Source of the DNA: Ciceribacter sp. L1K22
GTDB taxonomy: Bacteria > Pseudomonadota > Alphaproteobacteria > Rhizobiales > Rhizobiaceae
NCBI RefSeq assembly: GCF_017599385.1
Contig: NZ_JAGFPK010000001.1
Coordinates: 3,603,436 to 3,667,435, forward strand
Length of the DNA stretch: 64,000 bases
Direction of reading: 5' to 3'
Shown here one piece after another: positions 16,357 to 23,418 of the stretch (the stretch's first letter is position 1; each line of letters begins with the position of its first letter). The position numbers and the translations under genes were made by a program. The notes below the pieces were generated by a model. The model was given only the letters and a program-made list of their open reading frames with translations. It had not been told where the DNA came from and did not search any database.

Positions 16357-17463
16357 GTGTCGGGCTTCCTTTCGTTCGAGCAGGCACGCCGCGCGGCGCA
16401 ACGTAAATTGCCGCGCGGACTGTTCGACTATATCGACCGCGGTGTGGGTGAAGAGGCCTCCCTTCGTGCTTTACGCACGCGGCTCGACGCAACCCAAATC
16501 GTACCGCGCGTACTTTCCGGTGCCGCTCCTCAAACAGATACCGTTCTCTTTGGGGAAAATTTTTCTGCTCCCCTGATTATTGCCCCGACGGCCATGGCCG
16601 GACTGGTCCATGGCGGCGGAGAGGAGGCCCTCGCCCGCGCAAGTGCCCGATGCAGACTTCCATTCTGCCTTTCGACACAGTCGCTCAGCGGCGTCGACGA
16701 GATCGCGAGGGCCGCCCCCGATGTCACGATATGGATGCAGGTCTATCTCTGGCAGGATCTCAGCTTTTCCGAGGAGATGTTGCGCCGTGCCTGGGACGCC
16801 GGCGCGCGCGTCGCTGTCATGACGGTCGACACACCCGCGGGCTCCCGCAAGGAATGGAACCTGAGGAGTGGCTTCAACATGCCTTACAAGGTGACATCGC
16901 GCGGCATCATGGATCTGGCATTGCGGCCCAACTGGCTGGTTGGCGTTGCTTTGAACAGAACGATCCGTCGAGGTATGCTGGCGATGAACAACTATCCCGA
17001 GGGCCTAAGACCGAAGCTGATCGACGCAACGATTGACCAGCGGCTGTCTCTGATGAAGGACCTCAACTGGGACCATGTTGGATGGTTGCGCGATAAATGG
17101 CCGGGCAAACTCGTCCTCAAGGGCATACTTTCGTGCGAGGATGCGGAGAAGTCTGCGTCCGTAGGCGCTGATGGTATCGTTGTATCTTCCCACGGGGCGA
17201 GAAATTTCGATGCCTCTCCGGCCCCGATCGACGTGCTTTCGGACATCGCGGCCGTTTGCGGCAATCGTCTCACCGTTATGGCCGATAGCGGAATCCGACG
17301 CGGCCTGGACGTTCTACGCTATCGAAGCCGCGGCGCCACCGCCGTTATGCTTGGACGTTATCCGCTTTGGGCGCTCGCCGCCGAAGGGGAGCCCGGCGTC
17401 GTAAAGGCGCTCTCGATCCTGAAGGAAGAATACATAGAGGGGCTCCGATACACGTCAGTATAG
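16357..17463 (+). CDS. FMN-dependent alpha-hydroxyacid oxidase/dehydrogenase
   Basis: About 368 residues, normal for the lactate/glycolate oxidase family. Motifs: FLSFEQARRAAQRKLPRGLFDYIDRG, PLIIAPTAMAGLVHGGGEEALARAS, FCLSTQSLSGVDEIA, MTVDTP, LVLKGIL (FMN-binding Lys), VVSSHGARNFDASPAPIDVL (catalytic His and Arg) and VMADSGIRRGLDVLRYRSRGATAVMLGR. It oxidises (S)-2-hydroxyacids. The frame is open from TTG 16336, overlapping the regulator by 19 bases, but GTG 16357, two bases after the regulator stop, gives a better family N terminus. Paired with the FAD enzyme across the divergent promoter, the locus encodes oxidases for both hydroxyacid configurations. Confidence 0.87.
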   Translation: MSGFLSFEQARRAAQRKLPRGLFDYIDRGVGEEASLRALRTRLDATQIVPRVLSGAAPQTDTVLFGENFSAPLIIAPTAMAGLVHGGGEEALARASARCRLPFCLSTQSLSGVDEIARAAPDVTIWMQVYLWQDLSFSEEMLRRAWDAGARVAVMTVDTPAGSRKEWNLRSGFNMPYKVTSRGIMDLALRPNWLVGVALNRTIRRGMLAMNNYPEGLRPKLIDATIDQRLSLMKDLNWDHVGWLRDKWPGKLVLKGILSCEDAEKSASVGADGIVVSSHGARNFDASPAPIDVLSDIAAVCGNRLTVMADSGIRRGLDVLRYRSRGATAVMLGRYPLWALAAEGEPGVVKALSILKEEYIEGLRYTSV

Positions 17464-18945
17464 TATGCCAAACAGACAGGCGCCCGAGGGATTGCTGAAA
17501 CTCGATCCGTGAGAGGCTGATCCGGCCACCATTGAATCCGACTGGGGTAGCCGGGGCCGGCGTGATGGAGGTGACCGCCGTCATGAACTGGGCGACGCTC
17601 AGTCGACTTTCCCATGGTCCAATACTGGAACTGGAAGCGTGGAGGCGTCACCCAAGCGGACCCCATTCGGGCTCTTCCACGAGCGCCATCCGGTTTAACA
17701 TCGTTGGCGCCCCCCCCGCCTCGACGCCACTGATCGAGGCGAACAACAAGCGGAGCACCTATCGGTGGTCGACTGTCGACGCAAAGACGGGGCTGCCGCT
17801 TCGACAGTGCCTGAATTCATTAATCGGTCCCACGTTATAAATGAGCTGATGTAGAGCTCCGTGCAGTGACGTGCGGTAAATATCACGCACGTATAAACGT
17901 GGGTTCTGCGACTGTTAATTATCTTTGCGGCCGCGTTATTTCGGGCTGCAACTGCCCAGCGCATTCCGCCAGGGGTATACCGACACGTTCTTGCGTCGGG
18001 CGCGGTTGCCGCGATAAGCAGAAGCCGCACGATAGGCATCTGAATGCGCGATTGTCAGCCGTACAAACCGCCTTTTATTGTCGTAATTACAAATGGATAG
18101 CCGCTTTCTCTTGAAGGCAAACATTGTTCTGCGGCGGTGGTTGCGGTTACTGTCTGGGCGGGGACCGGCCCAGCACCACTTTAAACGCGCTAGTGCCGCT
18201 TTCGCCGGGCGGCCATTTCGATCCTTCCGGAGCATCGTTCTCTTTCAGTCGAAGGCGCGCCGATCGCTATATGCGCAAGGCATAGTCCGTACCACGCTGA
18301 GACTGCATCTGACGGCGCCTTCGATGCAGGACTTGTCGTGAGTGGCAACAGTCCGAACAGCGAGGGAGGCGTCTCGGAGCCGGGGGGAGAGAACAGGCAG
18401 GTCTTCGGTTGCATTCTGGCGCGTCTTCTTCGTCCACAGAAGAGATTCGGCAACGCCTCAGGACATCCTGTCTAAAAGTTTGCAGTTGTTGGAGCAGGGA
18501 AGGTTGGCGATCTGCTGAGTAACGTGCGAAAGCTGATCTTGATGGCGACGCTGGAAGTGGTGAAAGCGATTGGGGAGTCTGGTGGGAGTCTAGAGAACTT
18601 CATCGCGCGCATGACACCCCATCGGCATCGTAGAACTTGAACAGATTGATTTGTGTCCTCCGGCCGTGGTTCTGAGGGCTGTCAGGAAACTACCGATTAC
18701 GGCTTGGGCGTTTGACTTCCCACCGGCGCGAGTTGACGAGCCGAAAAACGTCGTGATGGCGAGCCCAATCCTTCAAAAGTAGGCCAGATCAAACGTCTAG
18801 TGGCTTACTTCCCGATATAGCGGGAACGCAGGGGAAGATGACTTCGATTACGGCTCCATATGATGATGGCCCATATGCTGGCGGATGCCCGCAGCGAAAA
18901 GCAAGTGGTTTGAGTTCCGGGGGCCGAATGTCGCATACTCAGGCA
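17464..18945. other. Region without convincing genes
   Basis: About 1.5 kb between the FMN oxidase and the recombinase. Frames on both strands are short, overlap each other and show no recognisable domain. The sequence is less GC-rich and has less regular third-position bias than its neighbours (for example 17820-17930 and 18050-18110). It looks like decayed or mosaic DNA, as expected next to recombinase genes, but no IS end or transposase motif could be identified. Confidence 0.5.
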
Positions 18946-20091
18946 TCAGTCGAGGATGCGCGAGGCTTGGCTGCCGCGGCGATGGGCGTAGTTGTAGTAT
19001 TCCGATGCCTGCTGAACGGATCGATGCCGAGACTGTTCCATTGCTTCCGGCAGGGGAATGCCGCGGTTTGCCGCTTCGGTCAGATAGCCGGAGCGCAGGC
19101 CATGGGCGGAAAACTCTGCCGGATCGAGTCCGGCCATGGCGGCACGCTGCTTGACGATGTCGTTGATGGCCTTTGGCTCTAGCGGCCGGCGCGAAACATT
19201 GCCCCAGCGATCAATCGCCCTGAAGACACTGCCCGTCTCGATTTTCGCAGCCGTTAGCCACGTGTTTAAGGCGTCGACCGGTCGACCGCTGAGGTAGACA
19301 ACCTCATCACTGTCGGCGCCACTGGTCTTGGTGCGGCCGAGATGAATGGAAAGAGAGAGAAGGGGAGGGCCTCCGTCAATTTGGATCGGCTCTTCTGGCT
19401 GCAATTGCTCCCGCCTCAGGCCGGCGACCTCGCTGCGGCGACGACCTCCTGAAGCAAACGCGACCATCAGAATGGCCCGATCTCTCACGTCCCGCAGGCT
19501 GCCGTTGGCACAGGTCGCTAAGAGCTTTGCGAGTACGTCTCCGGTGACCGCCTTTGCGCTCTTTCGCTTCCTCGGTCGCGGCGTTGCTCTGATAGCAAGT
19601 CTTATGGCGGATCGGAGGGCAGGGGAGCCGAAAGATCCCGGAAGCCCGCGCCATTTCGTCAACGTCGACCACGTGGCCAGTCTCCGGCGAACGGTGTCTG
19701 GCGCATGTGGACCGGATGACCGAAGAAAACCTTGAACGCGAAGTTTACTTTCGACATCCGTAGGAATGCCATGGTCCTGATCCATCAGGCGCTTCTCCGC
19801 ATCCCATAGGTGGTGAGCAACGAACTTCAGCAGCAGCGCCTCAGGCGCGGGCCAGGGAAGAGAGCGGCCGGTCGCTGCCAGAGACCAGGCCTGCAGATAG
19901 GCGAGATCCGAGACAAGCGCACGCAAGGTGTTGGCGCCCATTCCCTCGTTGACCAGATGACGGAGCGTCTCGATGTCCTTGTCAGTAAGCAACTCGGCCA
20001 GTTCGTCGCGCCGATCGATCGGCAAGACGGCTGCGATCGTGTCTAGGTCTTCAGCTCTGCGATCAACGATGGTTCGGCTTCCACGGGTCAT
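18946..20091 (-). CDS. Tyrosine recombinase/integrase
   Basis: A 381-residue tyrosine recombinase. The N-terminal core-binding region spans about residues 30-165. The catalytic domain has MVAFASGGRRRSEVAGL (first Arg), SAHGLRSGYLTEAANRG (His-x-x-Arg) and SRHRSVQQASEYYNYAHRR (second His and nucleophilic Tyr near residues 365-368). It could resolve plasmid multimers or move a cassette. Its start overlaps the vapC stop by four bases, making it the third cistron of a vapB-vapC-recombinase operon. Similar proteins are common on rhizobial plasmids; target site not established. Confidence 0.85.
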   Translation of the reverse strand: MTRGSRTIVDRRAEDLDTIAAVLPIDRRDELAELLTDKDIETLRHLVNEGMGANTLRALVSDLAYLQAWSLAATGRSLPWPAPEALLLKFVAHHLWDAEKRLMDQDHGIPTDVESKLRVQGFLRSSGPHAPDTVRRRLATWSTLTKWRGLPGSFGSPALRSAIRLAIRATPRPRKRKSAKAVTGDVLAKLLATCANGSLRDVRDRAILMVAFASGGRRRSEVAGLRREQLQPEEPIQIDGGPPLLSLSIHLGRTKTSGADSDEVVYLSGRPVDALNTWLTAAKIETGSVFRAIDRWGNVSRRPLEPKAINDIVKQRAAMAGLDPAEFSAHGLRSGYLTEAANRGIPLPEAMEQSRHRSVQQASEYYNYAHRRGSQASRILD

Positions 20092-20492
20092 GCCGTTGAC
20101 GATGCTGGATGGAGCTTAAGGTCCGTCTGGCCGAAATCATGGCCTTTGAACAGAAGGGGTGCCTTGGCAACTGCAGCGACAGCGTAAGAAAAGCAGTCAC
20201 CCATGTTCAGGCTAGCCGGGTGGCGTCCTTTGCCATATCGGTCTAGCGCCGCTTCAGCCTCACGATAGTGCTTCTCGTTGAAGGCGACTGGCATGATGTT
20301 CGGTGCGTCAACGAACCTGGAGACGATGTCAGCGGGATTGGAGAAACCCTTGGCTGTCAGAACCGCTCTTGTTTCAAACAGAGTAGGCCAACCGATAACA
20401 ATCTCTTCTTGCCTTAGGACTGACTTGAAGGTTTCGGCTTCCGGCTCCTCAAGGACGATTGCAACAAGAACCGAGGTATCGATCGCAATCAT
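20088..20492 (-). CDS. vapC: VapC-type PIN-domain toxin
   Basis: A 134-residue PIN ribonuclease. The acidic active-site residues are visible: Asp5 (MIAIDTSVLVAIVLEE), Glu40 (TLFETRAVL), Asp99 (LNMGDCFSYAVA) and Asp119 (LLFKGHDFGQTDL). These coordinate Mg2+ for RNA cleavage. It overlaps vapB by four bases upstream and the recombinase by four bases downstream. VapBC pairs stabilise plasmids by killing or arresting cells that lose them, fitting its place near repABC. Confidence 0.9.
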   Translation of the reverse strand: MIAIDTSVLVAIVLEEPEAETFKSVLRQEEIVIGWPTLFETRAVLTAKGFSNPADIVSRFVDAPNIMPVAFNEKHYREAEAALDRYGKGRHPASLNMGDCFSYAVAAVAKAPLLFKGHDFGQTDLKLHPASSTA

Positions 20493-20746
20493 ATCGGCAG
20501 GCCATTTTCGTCATAAAGATCATCATGCGCAGACGTGGTGCCAGCCGGAACATTGCGGCGGCCTTCGGCTGCAAGCTCCCAGACGGCATCCAGCGGATGC
20601 TTTTTGTCCTGCTGCCTCAATTCGATATCATACCGTTCAAGTGCCAGTTCGACGAGGCGATTGATTGGCTGACCGGTGCGGCGCGAAAGCGCGTGCGCCA
20701 GATCTCTCGCCTTGGTGCTACGGATGGAAAGCTGTGGTTCGGACAT
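20489..20746 (-). CDS. vapB: VapB-type antitoxin
   Basis: An 85-residue protein starting at ATG 20746, which has GAGGAG at ideal spacing. The frame continues upstream but the extra residues are not protein-like. The N-terminal half (LSIRSTKARDLAHALSRRTGQPINRLVELALERYD) matches the VapB/Rv0623-type DNA-binding fold, and the tail (WELAAEGRRNVPAG, DDLYDENGLPI) is the toxin-binding arm typical of these antitoxins. It should neutralise VapC and repress the operon. Confidence 0.85.
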   Translation of the reverse strand: MSEPQLSIRSTKARDLAHALSRRTGQPINRLVELALERYDIELRQQDKKHPLDAVWELAAEGRRNVPAGTTSAHDDLYDENGLPI

Positions 20747-20826
20747 GGCGCTCCTCCTCGAATGCTGGCCCCAACATAGTGTTTGTGGCGCGAGATGGCA
20801 AGAAGGTGCAAAGAGATGGCTGACCA

Positions 20827-20865
20827 CCGATAAGGGTTACTTATCGGCGGCCAGGCGTGGCCTGG
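20827..20865. repeat. Two adjacent perfect inverted repeats upstream of vapB
   Basis: CCGATAAG-GGTTA-CTTATCGG occupies 20827-20847, and CCAGGC-GTG-GCCTGG 20851-20865. Both are perfect and lie between divergent vapB and the RHE_PE00001-like gene. They could be the VapB operator or the crossover site of the linked tyrosine recombinase. Confidence 0.55.
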
Positions 20866-20936
20866 AGCACTCTATTGGGTGGCGAACTCAAATGCAGAGA
20901 TAGATTTCGGTTAACGAATCATTTACCATAATTTCA

Positions 20937-22070
20937 ATGTCTTACGATCTCGCCAAATTGCCCCTCCAGAGCCTGCTGCGGCCGATCTCCGAGGCCGCGG
21001 TCGCTTTTGCCCGTCTCGACGAACGCATTGCCCGTTCTCCCGTCGGCGAGGGCTTTCTCGAGCGCGGCCACTTCCTCGACGCGCATGCCTCGCTCTGGGT
21101 CGACGGTGAACTCGTTCATCTCGAGGACCTCGTCCTGCATGACGCGCTTCGAGATATCCGCGCACCCACCCACGAACTCACCATCGCCCGCGACATCCTG
21201 AAAACCCGACGCCGCATCGCTGCCCATCCCCCCGCCTGGGCGCTCTCGAGCCCCGGCCTCGCGTCGCTGCGCGGGCGGGCGTGGCCCGCAGCATCATCGG
21301 GAGAAGACGGGGAGGGGGTGCCGGATGGCAATGTTCAGGTGGGCAGCATTGGGGCTGGGGTAGGGCAGGCCGAAGATCCTGACAATGATGGTCTGGGTGA
21401 TGCTTTGGCCGCGATCGATGCTGTGCTCGCCCGCTCCGAGATCGCGATAGAAGAAGCCAAGAAGCCAGGTCGTGTTAAGAATGCTCCGGACAAGGATCCC
21501 TTCGTCTACGATCTCGACTGGGATGAGGACGAACGGCTGGAGGAGTGGCGGGCCGTGCTGGCGCGCACCCATGATCTGCCGCCGGTCCTGCAGGCTATCG
21601 CTGCGCTCGACGCCTGGAACGAGATCGCCGTCCTCCAGCATGCGCCCTGGCTTGGTCGGCTTCTGGCTGCTTCGATCCTGCGCGAGGGCGGTGTGACCAC
21701 TGGCACCCATCTCGCGGCGATCAATCTCGGGCTCAAGGCCATCCCTGTCGATCGGCGCCGGCATCGTGATCGCGAGACACGGTTGCTGGCGATAGCAAGG
21801 GCGCTGACAATCTCCGCCGAGACGGGGCTGAAAGAACATGACCGGTTGGTGTTGGCGCGGCAGATGATGATGCGCAAACTCGAAGGACGGCGGACGTCGT
21901 CCAGGCTGCCGGAGCTCGTCGAGTTGGTCATGGCGCGGCCGTTGATCTCGGCTGGCATGGTGGCGAAGACGCTTGAGGTCACGCCGCAAGGCGCGCGGCG
22001 GATCGTTCAGGAACTCGGGTTGAGGGAGATGACGGGGAGGGGTAGGTTTCGGGCCTGGGGGATTCTGTGA
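20937..22070 (+). CDS. RHE_PE00001/DUF1612-type plasmid protein with C-terminal HTH
   Basis: A 377-residue protein of a family I recognise from rhizobial plasmids (RHE_PE00001 family, DUF1612). The N terminus ([68 protein letters not shown]) resembles Fic-associated N-terminal segments. The C-terminal part ([50 protein letters not shown]) is a helix-turn-helix. The centre (residues about 110-180) is low-complexity and acidic. Function is not established; DNA binding is likely. It is transcribed divergently from vapBC. Confidence 0.75.
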   Translation: MSYDLAKLPLQSLLRPISEAAVAFARLDERIARSPVGEGFLERGHFLDAHASLWVDGELVHLEDLVLHDALRDIRAPTHELTIARDILKTRRRIAAHPPAWALSSPGLASLRGRAWPAASSGEDGEGVPDGNVQVGSIGAGVGQAEDPDNDGLGDALAAIDAVLARSEIAIEEAKKPGRVKNAPDKDPFVYDLDWDEDERLEEWRAVLARTHDLPPVLQAIAALDAWNEIAVLQHAPWLGRLLAASILREGGVTTGTHLAAINLGLKAIPVDRRRHRDRETRLLAIARALTISAETGLKEHDRLVLARQMMMRKLEGRRTSSRLPELVELVMARPLISAGMVAKTLEVTPQGARRIVQELGLREMTGRGRFRAWGIL

Positions 22071-22248
22071 AATGAGCTTGGCGCCGGAAACCGAGTATGC
22101 CCGTCCTTAGATCCTCGCTTGGCCCGACAAGATCATGATCAAGAGAACAACCATGGCTGCGGCCGCGATGATGAAGAGCGCCCATAAGGGAATCGATACC
22201 GTTGCATTGAAGCCAGGGAAGCAGACTAGCTCTAACCTCGGTCGTGAT

Positions 22249-22539
22249 TTAGAACTGTACGGGTCGTCCAGTCTTCTGCTGGACGACGGTCACACGAGTT
22301 CGAATATTATGTCCTGTGACGAGAGGTCCAATTTTCAGCTTTACTAGATCGCTGCCGCGGAGCTTGCTGTCGATGGCACGATCGAAAAGCGCTCGATCTC
22401 GCATCCTTCCTTCACGGTCGAGGAAGAAGCAGACTGCCCAGATCTGGCGCTGCTTGAGAGGCTTCTTAACACCAATTTGTTTACCCGCGTTCCAAGCTGG
22501 TCGCCCCAGTGCGGCAGGATCATATTGTGCTGTACCCAT
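22249..22539 (-). pseudogene. Truncated tyrosine recombinase (N-terminal fragment)
   Basis: Ninety-six residues starting at ATG 22539 (MGTAQYDPAALGRPAWNAG). The segment KKPLKQRQIWAVCFFLDREGRMRDRALFDRAIDSKLRGSDLVKLKIGPLV, then VTVVQQKTGRPVQF, matches the N-terminal half of a compact (about 200-residue) integrase family common in rhizobia. The reading frame stops just after VQF and the catalytic HxxR and Tyr region is missing downstream. It is therefore a fragment. It marks a rearrangement point between the maintenance genes and the kdp operon. Confidence 0.7.
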
Positions 22540-22728
22540 TTCAGTTCTCCTTCGGCCACCATTGGCCAAGGGAGAAACGTACAATGCCAGTTCTCTAAAC
22601 CGCGCTCGTCTGCTATTTCAGTTTGAAGGCAGATTTCTCCTTTGAGTGAAGTAGCAGGAACTGCCCCATGCACCCCGACACCATGCTTTGCCGCGAGTGA
22701 CATTCGATGCGATGCGAGAAGTTCAACG

Positions 22729-23418
22729 TCAATCCTGCTCCGCCATCCGATAGCCTACACCCGGTTCTGTGCGCACGATGCGCGGCTGGGTCGGGTCGCG
22801 TTCGATCTTCTGGCGGAGCTGGCCGATGAAGACGCGCAGATAATGCAGGTCGTCGCCGTGGGCGGGGCCCCAGACGGATGTCAGAAGGGTGCGGTGGGTG
22901 ACGACCCGGCCGACATGGCGGGAGAGAAGCAGAAGAAGATCGTACTCCTTCGGCGTCAGATGCACGGTCTCGCCCTCCCGTGAAACGTTCCGCTTGATCG
23001 GGTCGATCGTTAGTCCGTCGATCTCCATGACGGTCGGGATCGCATCGTCGCGCCCGCGATGACGCAGCGCGGTTCGGATGCGAGCCGTCAGTTCGCCGAT
23101 CCCGAAGGGCTTCTCGACATAGTCGTCGGCGCCGAGGTCGAGCGCCGCGATCTTCTCGCTTTCCCGGTCTCGGGCCGAGAGAATGACGATCGGGATATCC
23201 GACCATCCGCGCAGACTGGCAATGACCTCCTTGCCATCCATGTCAGGCAGGCCGAGATCGAGGATGACGATGTCAGGTGCCTGGGTGGCGACCGCTTTCA
23301 ACGCTTCCGCGCCTGTGCTCGCCTCGATGACGTCGTAGCCTGCCGCCGTAAGCGAGGGCTTGAGGAAACGCTGGATCTGCGGCTCGTCATCGACGACCAG
23401 AATGCGGGACTGGTTCAT
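22729..23418 (-). CDS. kdpE: KDP response regulator KdpE
   Basis: A 229-residue OmpR-type regulator. Receiver domain with the phospho-acceptor Asp54 (IVILDLGLPDMDG), acidic pair in ILVVDDEP and Lys in VEKPFGIGEL; C-terminal winged helix LTPKEYDLLLLLSRHVGRVVTHRTLLTSVWG. It activates kdpFABC when phosphorylated by KdpD. Its start overlaps the kdpD stop by four bases. Last gene of the leftward kdp operon. Confidence 0.95.
   Translation of the reverse strand: MNQSRILVVDDEPQIQRFLKPSLTAAGYDVIEASTGAEALKAVATQAPDIVILDLGLPDMDGKEVIASLRGWSDIPIVILSARDRESEKIAALDLGADDYVEKPFGIGELTARIRTALRHRGRDDAIPTVMEIDGLTIDPIKRNVSREGETVHLTPKEYDLLLLLSRHVGRVVTHRTLLTSVWGPAHGDDLHYLRVFIGQLRQKIERDPTQPRIVRTEPGVGYRMAEQD

Noticed and set aside
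17695..18453. Several overlapping frames of 80-115 residues on both strands
   Set aside because: No ribosome sites, no domains, and all frames are similarly open; nothing supports a gene.
22107..22250. Minus-strand hydrophobic stretch (PLWALFIIAAAAMVVLLIMIL) ending in a stop at 22107
   Set aside because: Looks like a membrane helix, but no start codon with a ribosome site precedes it, and the frame runs into the integrase fragment in a different phase.
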